Assembly (NCBI RefSeq): GCF_900110245.1 | Contig: NZ_FOCZ01000013.1 | Coordinates: 124,001 to 188,000, forward strand | Direction: 5' to 3' | Length of the DNA: 64,000 nucleotides | DNA from: Niastella yeongjuensis | GTDB lineage: Bacteria; Bacteroidota; Bacteroidia; Chitinophagales; Chitinophagaceae | Part shown: piece by piece, positions 8,380 through 16,706 of the stretch | Layout of the letters: each line of letters starts with the position of its first letter | Numbering within the stretch: the stretch's first letter is position 1 | Notes under the pieces: generated by a model | The model's database searches: none | What the model was told of the DNA's origin: nothing | What the model saw: the letters and a program-made list of their open reading frames with translations, nothing else | Position numbers and translations under genes: made by a program

Positions 8380-10466
8380 TTTACAAAACTCCAGAAGATA
8401 CCTACCCGTATCTGCAAACCGGGATAGGGGTAGCCTGTGGTAGGCATGTTATTCAGGGTAAACCCACCGCCGTTTGCGATGTTGATGGTGTTCAGGTTTT
8501 CGGCCCGTAGGTAGGCGTTAAAGCTTTTGATCCGGAAGTGCATATAAGCGGCGATATCCGGACGCTCTAACCTTATCGTACTCACATTCTCATTGTAAAA
8601 GTATTGTCCAAGCAGCGGAGAGTACTCAGGTGCTTTATAGGGAGAAAAATAACGCAGTTCACCACCGAAACTGATACGCAGGTTTTTAAACCCAAGGGAA
8701 CCATCATAACCAACCTGGTTACGGGTAGTAAAGAGCGGCAGGTTAACCGGTCCGTCACCTAACCGTTGCTGTAAGGTTACCCATGTTTTCCAGTTCCAGC
8801 CGCCACCAATGGGGAAGATCTTTTCACCCGATACCTGCAGCACGTTAAACAAAGAAGATGCCTGTGCTACCTGCATATACCCACTGTAATAGGTATAATT
8901 GGTAACCAGGAAGTATTTACCTGTTAACTTCAGTTTCAACTTGGGTTGTTCAAACTCTCCAAATAACAGGGTGGTATTCTCTTTTTTCAGATCGAGTTGT
9001 GTGGCAGTTGTATCCAGATAAAAAGTACTGAGCGGATTGAACATCCAGGACGGCGTACGGTTGGTGTTTTGGAAACCTACCTGTAAATAACCGATCTGTT
9101 TGCTGATCAGCCGGCGCAAACTGACGTACGCATTATAATCCCCGGCATTATTTCCGGCAACATAAAAATTGCCATATGCCAGGATGTCCCATTTCTTATT
9201 ACGGCTGAGGTTGCGGTATTCGCCATGCACAAAGGTGTTGAAATAGCTTCTGGAAAAAACGCTGTCCTTCGTATAGATCGAATCCATCATTTCCCCCTTC
9301 AGCGTTTGCAAAGAGGCACCCAGTTTCAGGTATTGCTGCGCGTTCTTGGCATCAGGGAAAGTGTAAAATGAAAAATCATTCGTTAGATCCTTCCAGTATT
9401 CTTTGGCATAAATTTGTTCTGTGGTGGAGTCTGAACTTGACAGCTTCAAAAAATAATTGCTATCATAATAGGCACTGTCGGCATGCGTATCCTGGTAACG
9501 ATTGTGATAAGTACTGTAGGCGATGGTATGTTCCAGTCGTAACCGCGGATAGAACAAAGGAATAACCGTGGTATCATTTACAACAAGGGAATCTTTCTGC
9601 CCAATATCGTACTGCTGCCTCATCATATAGGTAGCGTTGGTATACAGCCTGCCCGTAGCGATGGTAGTACTGAAAAAGTTACGGCTGCCGGGGTTATCCA
9701 GCCCCAGATTGGTGGGAATGTTCGACCGGTCATCAAAACTACCACCAGCCTTGTTTAAAAAGGAATCAGATACAATACCGCCATTTTCGCCGGATTGCAA
9801 TTTGTTACCAACAATGACGATAAAGTTATTGTACCGTTTGTTTTTCGACTGGTACCAGGATGTAAAGCGGTAATTATTATGATTGGTATTCTGGTTCTGG
9901 TAAAAACCGGGTGAGTTAATAAGCCGGTATTCAAAACTCATATTCCAGTTAGGCTTCAGGTTCTGCGTGTGCATGAGCCTGATGAACTGTTCCGACTTCG
10001 AACCCAACAGGTAATTCAATTCCGCATATGGTCGCGTGGTATTATAAAAACGGGCGTCTTCTACTGTTAAGTTATAATCATCGAGGGAGTGAAAGCCATA
10101 GTCCCAGCCGGATTTCATTTGCGGTTCAAACAACAGGCTGCGGGAAGCATTTCCCAGGTTACCCAGGGTTACATGATACCAGGGCAAGCCAACCTTTTTT
10201 GCGAAATCGTACAGGGTGGAATCAAAACCCCGCATCCGGCTTGTATCGAGGTAACGGAAAAAGATAGTGATGGAATCTTCCAAACCGGTACGGTGCCCAA
10301 TTGAATCACTGCCGCCCGATCCCATACTCATACCACTGAACCTGCCCTGCGCCTGTTGAAAAACACCACTCTGCGCTTTTGTAGAAGTTACAAAGCAGGT
10401 AAGCATGAATACAGTTCCCAGAAATATGAAAAGGACCCTTAACAAGTATGAACGATTATTAAACAA
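8376..10466 (-). CDS. Putative porin (Bacteroidota outer-membrane beta-barrel)
   Basis: 696 residues with a signal peptide (FLGTVFMLTCFVTSTKAQ) and then a long series of alternating polar/aromatic strands, ending with a beta-strand with hydrophobic C-terminal residues (RVGIFWSFVN) as expected for an outer-membrane barrel. Overall layout matches the Bacteroidota 'putative porin' family, whose substrate is not established. A short Gly/Ser-rich segment (FSGMSMGSGGSD) follows the signal peptide. It lies 97 bases downstream of the purine nucleoside phosphorylase gene on the same strand, so the two may be co-transcribed. The convergent neighbour overlaps its stop. Confidence 0.8.
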   Translation of the reverse strand: MFNNRSYLLRVLFIFLGTVFMLTCFVTSTKAQSGVFQQAQGRFSGMSMGSGGSDSIGHRTGLEDSITIFFRYLDTSRMRGFDSTLYDFAKKVGLPWYHVTLGNLGNASRSLLFEPQMKSGWDYGFHSLDDYNLTVEDARFYNTTRPYAELNYLLGSKSEQFIRLMHTQNLKPNWNMSFEYRLINSPGFYQNQNTNHNNYRFTSWYQSKNKRYNNFIVIVGNKLQSGENGGIVSDSFLNKAGGSFDDRSNIPTNLGLDNPGSRNFFSTTIATGRLYTNATYMMRQQYDIGQKDSLVVNDTTVIPLFYPRLRLEHTIAYSTYHNRYQDTHADSAYYDSNYFLKLSSSDSTTEQIYAKEYWKDLTNDFSFYTFPDAKNAQQYLKLGASLQTLKGEMMDSIYTKDSVFSRSYFNTFVHGEYRNLSRNKKWDILAYGNFYVAGNNAGDYNAYVSLRRLISKQIGYLQVGFQNTNRTPSWMFNPLSTFYLDTTATQLDLKKENTTLLFGEFEQPKLKLKLTGKYFLVTNYTYYSGYMQVAQASSLFNVLQVSGEKIFPIGGGWNWKTWVTLQQRLGDGPVNLPLFTTRNQVGYDGSLGFKNLRISFGGELRYFSPYKAPEYSPLLGQYFYNENVSTIRLERPDIAAYMHFRIKSFNAYLRAENLNTINIANGGGFTLNNMPTTGYPYPGLQIRVGIFWSFVN

Positions 10467-10563
10467 GGCGACAAATTAATAATTAAAAAACCGTTACCGG
10501 TTATAAGAAAGTTAATTGTGCTGACGAAAGCCAGGCGGTCAGCAAACCGACAGCGTCGGTATG

Positions 10564-11385
10564 TTATAATTCTGCTACCAGCTGTTTGAAGATAGTGGTC
10601 AGCTTTGGTTCAGCTTCTTTGGCAGCCTGCAACACTTCTTCATGCGTTATTATATTATCTTCTTCCCGTATACCAATATCGGTAATAACACTCACGGCAA
10701 ACACCGGCAGCCCCATATGCACGGCAATGATAACCTCCTGTACGGTGCTCATACCAACTGCATCGCCGCCCAGGCGGTGAATCAGTTTATATTCTGCCCT
10801 TGTTTCAAATGTTGGGCCGGTAACACCATAATATATACCTTCCTGGACGTTGATCTTTTGATCAGCTGCAATCCGTTTGGCTTTCTTTATGATCTCCTTT
10901 GTATAGGGTTCGCTCATGTCCGGGAACCGGGGTCCCAGTTCAGCATGGTTCTTCCCTAACAACGGATTTATTACATTAAAACTTATGTGGTCGGTGATGA
11001 TCATCAGATCGCCTACTTTAAATCCCGGGTTTACACCACCTGCTGCATTGGATAACAGTAAATGTCCTATACCCAGTTGCTTCATTACCCGGATAGGGTA
11101 CGCAACCGCATCGGGGGTATATCCTTCATAAAAGTGGAAACGACCCGCCATTACCACTACTTTTTTACCGCTTAATTCACCAAATATCAGCTTGCCCTGA
11201 TGGCCTTCTACCGTAGAAACCGGGAAATGGGGAATTTCATTGTAAGCTAATTCTTCTTCTATCTTTAATTCCTGTGCAAAATTTCCCAAACCGCTTCCTA
11301 AAACAATGCCCACCATGGGGGTGTGCGCATACCTGCTTTGGATAAAGGAAGTAGTCTCATGCAATTGCTGAAGTAAATCGGGCAT
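10564..11385 (-). CDS. Purine nucleoside phosphorylase (trimeric class)
   Basis: Cleaves purine nucleosides with phosphate to free base and ribose 1-phosphate in cytosolic purine salvage. 273 residues, typical for the trimeric PNP class. Visible signatures: phosphate-binding VLGSGLG near residue 30, EGHQGKL, AGRFHFYEGY, SNAAGGVNPGF, the base-site segment GVTGPTFETRAEY, and VGMSTVQEV. All active-site segments appear intact. An exact TAGATTTG box lies upstream on the minus strand (11433-11440), fitting a Bacteroidota -7 element, though a good -33 element is not seen. It is divergent from sucC. Confidence 0.93.
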   Translation of the reverse strand: MPDLLQQLHETTSFIQSRYAHTPMVGIVLGSGLGNFAQELKIEEELAYNEIPHFPVSTVEGHQGKLIFGELSGKKVVVMAGRFHFYEGYTPDAVAYPIRVMKQLGIGHLLLSNAAGGVNPGFKVGDLMIITDHISFNVINPLLGKNHAELGPRFPDMSEPYTKEIIKKAKRIAADQKINVQEGIYYGVTGPTFETRAEYKLIHRLGGDAVGMSTVQEVIIAVHMGLPVFAVSVITDIGIREEDNIITHEEVLQAAKEAEPKLTTIFKQLVAEL

Positions 11386-11432
11386 AATGATTAAATAATA
11401 TTAATGGCGTGATTACTGGTTGAAAATGCGTG

Positions 11433-11440
11433 CAAATCTA
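11433..11440 (-). promoter_or_regulatory. Possible -7 box for the purine nucleoside phosphorylase gene
   Basis: The minus strand reads TAGATTTG, an exact fit to the Bacteroidota TAnnTTTG element, 48 bases before the start codon. No convincing TTTG element at the expected -33 distance. Confidence 0.4.
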
Positions 11441-11537
11441 ACTAAAAACTAAACACTTCGGCCCTTCCGGAAACGTTCCCGGAACTTTGTACACCGAACT
11501 GAGAACTAAGAACTCAGAACTTAATAACTTTTTTTAC

Positions 11538-11545
11538 TACTTTCG
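11538..11545 (+). promoter_or_regulatory. Possible -7 box for sucC
   Basis: TACTTTCG, one base off TAnnTTTG, ends 17 bases before the sucC ATG. The same octamer occurs before the penicillin-binding protein gene at 20856. No -33 TTTG is evident. Confidence 0.4.
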
Positions 11546-11562
11546 CTAAAATTTTTTACGGC

Positions 11563-12774
11563 ATGAATCTTCACGAATACCAGGCAAAGGAATTATTGAA
11601 AAAATACAATGTACCGGTGCAGGAAGGAATACCGGTTGACAGAGCCGACGCGGCCGAAGAAGCATATAAGAATTTAAAGGTTCAATTTGGCAACAACTTC
11701 GCGGTTGTTAAGGCACAAATCCATGCCGGTGGTCGCGGAAAGGGTAAAATTCAGGGAACCGAACAACGCGGTGTGGCAGTAGGTAAAAGTGCCGAAGAAA
11801 TCAAAACTATCGCCTCCAATTTGCTGGGTGGTACCCTGGTTACCATTCAAACAGGCCCTGCAGGTAAAGTAGTGAACAAAGTACTGGTAGCTCAGGACGT
11901 ATATTATCCTGGCCCTAACCCGGTAAAAGAGTTCTATTTATCAATTCTGCTCGATCGTACAAAAGGTCAGAATGTGATCATGTACAGCACTGAAGGTGGT
12001 ATGGACATTGAAGAAGTAGCTCACAATACCCCCGACAGAATTTTCAAAGAGTGGGTTCACCCAAGTGGTGGTTTACAGGCTTTCCAGGCACGTAAAATAG
12101 CTTTCAACCTGGGTCTGAAAGGCGAGGCCTTCAAAAACTGCGTAAAATTCGTTACTAACTTATACAATGCATACGTTGGTTTAGACTGCGCTATGCTGGA
12201 AATCAACCCATTGTTCAAAACATCTGACGAAAAGATCATTGCCGTTGACTGTAAAATGGGTCTCGATGACAACTCCCTGATGCGTCATCCCGAACTGGAA
12301 GCCCTGCGCGATATCAGCGAAGAAGATCCTACAGAAGTAGAAGCTGGTAAATACAACCTGAACTTCGTAAAACTCGATGGTAACGTAGGTTGTATGGTAA
12401 ATGGCGCCGGTTTGGCCATGGCAACCATGGATATGATCAAATTAAGCGGTGGTGAGCCTGCTAACTTCCTGGACGTAGGTGGTACTGCCAACGCTACTAC
12501 AGTAGAAGCTGGTTTCCGCATCATCCTGAAAGATCCTAAAGTAAAAGCGATCCTCATCAACATCTTTGGTGGTATCGTTCGTTGCGACCGGGTTGCACAA
12601 GGTGTTATCGATGCCTATAAATCTATCGGCAACATCACTGTACCTATCATCGTTCGTTTACAAGGTACTAACGCCGAAGAAGCTAAAAAGCTGATCGAAG
12701 AAAGCGGTCTGAAAGTACAATCAGCCATTCTGTTGAGCGAAGCTGCTGCCCTGGTGGGTAAAGCGGTTGCTTAG
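11563..12774 (+). CDS. sucC: Succinyl-CoA synthetase beta subunit (ADP-forming)
   Basis: TCA-cycle enzyme subunit that, with SucD, converts succinyl-CoA, ADP and phosphate to succinate, CoA and ATP. 403 residues. The N-terminal ATP-grasp fold shows MNLHEYQAKELLKKYNVP and QIHAGGRGKGKIQGTEQRG; the C-terminal ligase domain shows FLDVGGTANATTVEAGF and ILINIFGGIVRCD. All expected parts are present. sucD is not adjacent; the gene stands alone, with its own terminator at 12802, as is common in Bacteroidota. Codon choice is strongly biased, consistent with high expression. Confidence 0.97.
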   Translation: MNLHEYQAKELLKKYNVPVQEGIPVDRADAAEEAYKNLKVQFGNNFAVVKAQIHAGGRGKGKIQGTEQRGVAVGKSAEEIKTIASNLLGGTLVTIQTGPAGKVVNKVLVAQDVYYPGPNPVKEFYLSILLDRTKGQNVIMYSTEGGMDIEEVAHNTPDRIFKEWVHPSGGLQAFQARKIAFNLGLKGEAFKNCVKFVTNLYNAYVGLDCAMLEINPLFKTSDEKIIAVDCKMGLDDNSLMRHPELEALRDISEEDPTEVEAGKYNLNFVKLDGNVGCMVNGAGLAMATMDMIKLSGGEPANFLDVGGTANATTVEAGFRIILKDPKVKAILINIFGGIVRCDRVAQGVIDAYKSIGNITVPIIVRLQGTNAEEAKKLIEESGLKVQSAILLSEAAALVGKAVA

Positions 12775-12801
12775 TAGTAAACTGGTTAAACATATAAATA
12801 G

Positions 12802-12833
12802 AATCCCGTTTCGAAAGAGGCGGGATTTTTTTA
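12802..12833 (+). terminator. Rho-independent terminator of sucC
   Basis: AATCCCG, a 12-base loop, then CGGGATT running into TTTTT; 27 bases after the sucC stop. Confidence 0.85.
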
Positions 12834-12838
12834 TTAGC

Positions 12839-12985
12839 AGCAAGCTGTAAGCCGTAAGCTTTAAGCTTTAATCAATACACCTCTCCCCGGCTACTGAACT
12901 TGTCAACGTCCTACCGCTTAATCCCTACTTCATACTTCTTTCCTTTATCAACGCTATCAACCCTGTCAACGTGTTAACTTATCAA
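12839..12985. repeat. Degenerate word repeats (GTAAGC, CTTCATAC, TCAACNCT types)
   Basis: Starts with short CTGTAAGC/GTAAGCTTTAAGC words, then CTACTTCATACTTC words, then a run of TATCAAC/TGTCAAC/GTTAAC words up to the stop of the next gene. The order (CTTACTTC words, then TCAAC words) equals that in the composite element at 51160-51352. Confidence 0.6.
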
Positions 12986-13486
12986 CTATTCTTCCTGCAA
13001 ATGATGCTTCATAAACCCTATAACAAAACTCATCCATTTATGCGTTTTTTGCAGCAACTGTTGGTAAGCCAATGATTTAACTATTTCAGGCTTGTCTTCC
13101 AGGGGGTAGTGTGAATTGTGTTCTTTATCAATTACTTCAAAATGATTGACGATATAGCGATAATGTCCATCCACGATCTCAATGCTCATGTGCAGCCCCA
13201 CCGGAACAATGGAAGGAGTTCCTATATCATGTAGTTTGGCCTTTATGGTGATGTAGCCCTTGCCGCTTATTACCACATTGGCAAGTTGCTTCACACTGGC
13301 CACCGTATCCCAATGCACCAGAAAGGGTTGGTTAAAGAAAGATTTAGCCCGCGCTATAGTGTAGTCTGTATTTTCGGCAAGGATCTCGCCATAGTATTGA
13401 AATTGGCCTGTTGAAGAACGCGGAATTTGGGCTACCGCATCAGATACCAGTATTATGGATAAACATATAGTAACTATACGCCGCAT
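12986..13486 (-). CDS. Secreted DUF4468-like protein
   Basis: 166 residues from the ATG at 13486, which places a clear signal peptide (VTICLSIILVSDAVAQ) at the N-terminus; the frame extends upstream to 13531 but that part is not signal-like. The mature part resembles DUF4468 proteins, with FNQPFLVHWDT, VVISGKGYITIKA and a Tyr-rich strand HYRYIVNHFEV. These are exported proteins of Bacteroidota with a TBP-like fold and no known activity. It stands alone between the repeat region and the candidate small-RNA region. Confidence 0.7.
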   Translation of the reverse strand: MRRIVTICLSIILVSDAVAQIPRSSTGQFQYYGEILAENTDYTIARAKSFFNQPFLVHWDTVASVKQLANVVISGKGYITIKAKLHDIGTPSIVPVGLHMSIEIVDGHYRYIVNHFEVIDKEHNSHYPLEDKPEIVKSLAYQQLLQKTHKWMSFVIGFMKHHLQEE

Positions 13487-13590
13487 AATTCTTATACAAG
13501 TTAACATATTGTACGGATTGATGAAAGCCATTCAACACAATTGTGCCTCCCTCGCCCCGCAGCGCAAAGTCAGAACATCAGGCCCTCTAT

Positions 13591-13828
13591 AAAAACAAAT
13601 GTCCCCGCAACGGAAAGCGGGGACAATTTTTTGAGAGACGGTTTCTGTTCTCACAGGATAACTGGACTAGTTTTCAAGAGGACTCTCGGATCTTTTTGGT
13701 TTTTTCAAAAGGAACAATGGACTTTGGTTTTTCGGACTTTGGACTTTTGAATGGTTTAACACAGGAATACGGTTCGGTTTTTCGGACTTGGACTTTGGAT
13801 TTTTACTTTGGTTTTTCTATTGGACGTT
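13591..13828 (-). ncRNA. Candidate small RNA 1 (about 235 nt)
   Basis: No credible reading frame. The minus strand has a promoter-like TATAAATG box (13835-13842), then CCAACGTCCAATAGAAAAACC, repeated CCAAAGTCC and GAAAAACC words, and ends in a perfect 8-bp GC-rich terminator (13601-13624). Its 5' end matches candidate RNA 2 (CCAACGTTCAAT...AAAACCAAAG). Transcription is inferred, not shown; the repeat-like words also resemble the dispersed word repeats of this genome, so it could instead be a repeat array. Confidence 0.4.
13601..13632. terminator. Bidirectional hairpin terminator
   Basis: GTCCCCGC and GCGGGGAC pair perfectly around an 8-base loop. On the plus strand AATTTTTTG follows; on the minus strand ATTTGTTTTT follows. 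No coding gene ends here on either strand, which suggests a non-coding transcript. Confidence 0.8.
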
Positions 13829-14013
13829 GGATTACATTTATAAATCTTAAATCATTTGCTTTGACTATGTAAAGATCGAAATATAATCTGCTTTTTCTTT
13901 CTTTTAACTCCTCTTATTCACTCAACTGCTTGGTTAACTTATCTGCATCTAGGAATATACCCTTACTACTATACGCACTTTACAAACTTCCTATCACTAA
14001 CGGTTATGGGCAT

Positions 14014-14040
14014 AAAAAAACCCACCCTTAACCAGGCGGG
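14014..14040 (-). terminator. Terminator of candidate small RNA 2
   Basis: Minus strand CCCGCC / GGTGGG stem with an 8-base loop followed by seven T. Confidence 0.75.
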
Positions 14041-14140
14041 AAATATTGTTGATTCCAATACAATATACCTCAGCATTGCTGGTCTTCATAGATACAGGAC
14101 TATTATATGTTCTTTGGTTTTCGGTTTGCATTGAACGTTG
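14014..14140 (-). ncRNA. Candidate small RNA 2 (about 125 nt)
   Basis: On the minus strand a good Bacteroidota promoter (TTG, 19 bases, TACTTTTG; 14147-14176) is followed by CCAACGTTCAATGCAAACCG and AAAACCAAAG, then no open frame, then a terminator (CCCGCC, loop, GGTGGG, T7; 14014-14040). Promoter, length and terminator fit an independent small RNA. The first 30 bases are shared with candidate RNA 1 located 310 bases away. I do not recognise a known RNA family. Confidence 0.5.
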
Positions 14141-14146
14141 GATATG

Positions 14147-14176
14147 CAAAAGTAGCAAAATCGTTTGTTTCCACAA
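14147..14176 (-). promoter_or_regulatory. Bacteroidota-type promoter for candidate small RNA 2
   Basis: Minus strand TTG (14174-14176), 19-base spacer, TACTTTTG (14147-14154). Spacing and -7 box fit the Bacteroidota consensus TTTG-N19-TAnnTTTG. Confidence 0.6.
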
Positions 14177-14668
14177 TTGCGGGGTAAATATGTAACTATT
14201 TCTTCAAATTCGGAAGCATTTTATAAGATAAACTTAACAGTATCTGCGATTATTTTAGAACCTGCTAGAATGAAACCTTTATACCTCGTACATTCACAAC
14301 AATGCCGCCTCGTACATTTACTAACTTTTATAATTCATTCATTTACTATCATCAATACATTACATCGTGGATATCTAATTTAACAACGAGACTAATAACA
14401 TCATTAAGCAAGCTATATCTTTGACTCCGCCCTATAATTGTAAAGAAAACACCTTTGCCGCTGCCAGGATCATTGAACTGATAAGTGTTTTCAATAACTG
14501 CCCGCTATAACCTCTTACCCAGGCACTGGTGTTGTTACGAACAACACACCGTATTTTCTGTATTTGTGAAATATAGTAGAACCCAAATGTGGATAACCGT
14601 GCATTTGGCATAGTATTTTGTCCATATAAAATAGTAACCAAATCAATCACCTGATTAATCTGTAGCAA
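14177..14668. other. AT-rich intergenic stretch without a clear gene
   Basis: Nearly 500 bases without a credible gene on either strand. A 78-codon minus-strand frame (14432-14668) has no homology that I recognise and no signal or domain; it is left out. I see no terminator or strong repeat here. Confidence 0.5.
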
Positions 14669-14752
14669 ATGAAAAATCCTATTCGGCTCTTCTTTGGATT
14701 CCTCTTTGTAGCCTATGTGATCGTTTATAGCCTGATGGCGCTGCTGGCATAG
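14669..14752 (+). CDS. Possible 27-residue single-helix membrane peptide
   Basis: ATG to TAG encodes 27 residues beginning KNPIRLFFGFLFVAYV and ending SLMALLA: two basic residues, then one continuous hydrophobic helix, as in small membrane proteins. There is no Shine-Dalgarno site, which is normal here. Support is the composition alone; no homologue is known to me. Confidence 0.3.
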   Translation: MKNPIRLFFGFLFVAYVIVYSLMALLA

Positions 14753-14913
14753 TTTCTCCCCGTTACAAAGAACACTTCCCCACCCCTGCTTATTTATCCT
14801 TTTACGCGTAGATGCTTACCCGTTGATCATTCCCATTGGTGTTTGTTTTAATTAGTCCCGATAGGCATCGGGAAGGATGCGTCTTGTGACATTTATCTTG
14901 TTACCTTCGTTCC

Positions 14914-15399
14914 ATGTCACCTGTTACCATCAGAACCATACAACCAGCCGATAACCCGGCATTGGCTATCATTATCAGAAATGCACTGGCTGAATTTGGC
15001 GCCAACAAACCTGGCACAGTTTATTACGATGCTACCACCGATGCACTCTATGAGTTGTTCCGGCAGCCCGGAAGCATTTATTATGTAGCAGAATTGGATG
15101 GCGTGCTAATTGGTGGTGCCGGCATTTTCCCTTCACCGGGTTTACCCGATGGCACCTGCGAACTGGTAAAAATGTACCTCGCTGCTGCCGCGCGGGGAAA
15201 AGGTATTGGCAAATTGCTCATCGATAAAGCCCTTGCCTTTGCTGGTGAGGCCGGCTATCGCAATGTGTATATTGAAACCATGCCTGAGTTACGAAAGGCA
15301 ATGTCGGTTTATGAAAAGTTTGGGTTTAAATACCTCGATGGACCAATGGGAAATACCGGTCATTTTGGATGTGATATCTGGATGCTTAAAGAGTTGTAA
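14914..15399 (+). CDS. GNAT family N-acetyltransferase
   Basis: 161 residues of one GNAT fold. The acetyl-CoA pyrophosphate loop is seen as ARGKGIGKLLIDKAL at about residues 92-106, preceded by the strand ELVKMYL and followed by YEKFGFKYL near the C-terminus. Substrate unknown; members acetylate amines of small molecules or proteins. The ATG lies four bases after a TACCTTCG box (14902-14909), so the message may be nearly leaderless. It converges on the SprT-like gene. Confidence 0.85.
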   Translation: MSPVTIRTIQPADNPALAIIIRNALAEFGANKPGTVYYDATTDALYELFRQPGSIYYVAELDGVLIGGAGIFPSPGLPDGTCELVKMYLAAAARGKGIGKLLIDKALAFAGEAGYRNVYIETMPELRKAMSVYEKFGFKYLDGPMGNTGHFGCDIWMLKEL

Positions 15400-15419
15400 G
15401 TTGAAAGTTTAAACAGCAC

Positions 15420-16037
15420 TTAACTAACGGCCTTCACTTCATATATAGGACTAAACAAATAAAGCTTCCCGGTATCTACTTCAATACATTGAAAGCGCTT
15501 GCGCAGCTTCTTTCCTTTTTTAAATATGCGGCCCTCACCAATATCGAACAGCTGGCCTTCGGGTAACTGTTCAACCATTACGAGCCCGTTATCCCGGTCA
15601 AACTTTTTCAATACCCGCATCAGGCCTTCATCGGCACAACTGCTGGCTGGCAGGTCGTGCATCGATTGTTTAAGCGTCTGTTCTACCACTGGTGGAAAGA
15701 TCTCCTTACCTAAAAAGTCTTTCAGCAAATGGGCATAACAGTCTTTCCATTCGCGGCCATGCGGCGAAACCTGGTGTTTGAATTGAATAAAGGTAACCAG
15801 GTGAGCCAGTTCATGCACCAGTGTAATAAGGAAAGCGTAAGGGTTCAGATTGCCATTGACGCTGATCCGGTGATTTTTTTCGGTAGTGGCGTGGCGGTAA
15901 TCGCCCAGGATTGATTTTCGCTCCCGCGTAATGGTTAAATGTACTTTATATTGATGCAGGTATTCCAGCACCCGTGGTACGGCTGCTGGAGGAATAAATT
16001 TACTGAGGTATTCTAAAGGCGCTAGCTGTTTAGACAT
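15420..16037 (-). CDS. SprT-like zinc metalloprotease-fold protein
   Basis: 205 residues. The zinc motif HELAH is at residues 75-79 and a third ligand is likely His93 in SPHGREW, both as in SprT-like proteins. The C-terminal 70 residues form a basic beta-rich region (GRIFKKGKKLRKRFQCIE) that lacks the Cys pairs of the classical SprT zinc ribbon. Related proteins act on DNA-protein crosslinks in eukaryotes; the bacterial role is not settled. Its start overlaps the end of the upstream membrane-protein gene by 8 bases, so the two are translated together. Confidence 0.8.
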   Translation of the reverse strand: MSKQLAPLEYLSKFIPPAAVPRVLEYLHQYKVHLTITRERKSILGDYRHATTEKNHRISVNGNLNPYAFLITLVHELAHLVTFIQFKHQVSPHGREWKDCYAHLLKDFLGKEIFPPVVEQTLKQSMHDLPASSCADEGLMRVLKKFDRDNGLVMVEQLPEGQLFDIGEGRIFKKGKKLRKRFQCIEVDTGKLYLFSPIYEVKAVS

Positions 16038-16434
16038 TCTTTTTTTGCTTGCTCAATTTCATCAGGATAACCACTTCAAGAGTAGTATACAGCACGTACA
16101 GGAACATACATCCTATAATACCTGCTTTATTAAAACCCTTGCCTACTATGCTAAGGTAAATAATCACGGCGATCAAACAGATCATCATTTTCGAGAACAT
16201 ACCACCATACACGGTGCGCAAAATGGCCTGGGGGTTCCTGGAATTCCATGACCTTGAAAACAAATAAAACGAAACCGCTGCGGCAGCAAATAAAACCAGG
16301 TTGCCAATGATCAATACATCCGCATCAACATTCCACCGGGCAAACCGGGCCCGGCTGGTAATAAACAAAGCAGTAGTAATTACAAACAATAATAACAGCG
16401 GACGAAATGATCTGGAAACCGAAATATTTGACAT
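16030..16434 (-). CDS. Four-helix membrane protein, AtpI-like
   Basis: 134 residues with four predicted membrane helices (for example LLLLFVITTALFITS and MMICLIAVIIYLSIVG) and a basic end (KLSKQKKNV). In many Bacteroidota a protein of this size and layout lies near bactofilin and the ATP synthase genes and is thought to be AtpI-like. Here no AtpZ or atpB gene follows; the downstream gene is the SprT-like protein, overlapping by 8 bases. Assignment rests on topology and on the bactofilin neighbour, so it is tentative. Confidence 0.6.
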   Translation of the reverse strand: MSNISVSRSFRPLLLLFVITTALFITSRARFARWNVDADVLIIGNLVLFAAAAVSFYLFSRSWNSRNPQAILRTVYGGMFSKMMICLIAVIIYLSIVGKGFNKAGIIGCMFLYVLYTTLEVVILMKLSKQKKNV

Positions 16435-16706
16435 CGTGTAAAAAATGGATGGCGAAGGTAAGTTGAAAAATTGACAGTGCCTGCCCCGTCTTGCGGGGTG
16501 AACCTGGCCTCGCTTAACCCGGCAGAAAAAAAGAAAGTCCCACCTGTTGGGCGAGACTTCAAATAAGTTTAAGGGGGGCGGGCAGGTTATTGATTTCCAG
16601 ACTAAACCAACCTACGTTCTGGGAAAAACATACCTTTTCCGGTAACAAAGAGGTTATCGAATAGGTGCGTTCAACTAGTACATAGGGGGCGTAACCGGGG
16701 ATCTGC
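16435..16706. other. Spacer between bactofilin and the AtpI-like gene
   Basis: 272 bases with no gene; in particular I find no frame that could be the small AtpZ protein expected in this context. It contains an imperfect minus-strand terminator (see 16524-16560). Confidence 0.5.
16524..16560 (-). terminator. Probable terminator after bactofilin
   Basis: Minus strand AAGTC...CCA / TGGGACTT imperfect stem followed by seven T; 147 bases after the bactofilin stop. Confidence 0.45.

Noticed and set aside
13541-13872. Plus-strand frames of 69 and 109 codons
   Set aside because: Composed of repeated GGACTTTGG words giving Trp/Phe-rich strings, interrupted by a strong terminator; not protein-like.
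14432-14668. 78-codon minus-strand frame
   Set aside because: No signal peptide, domain or homologue that I recognise; the composition is that of random AT-rich sequence.
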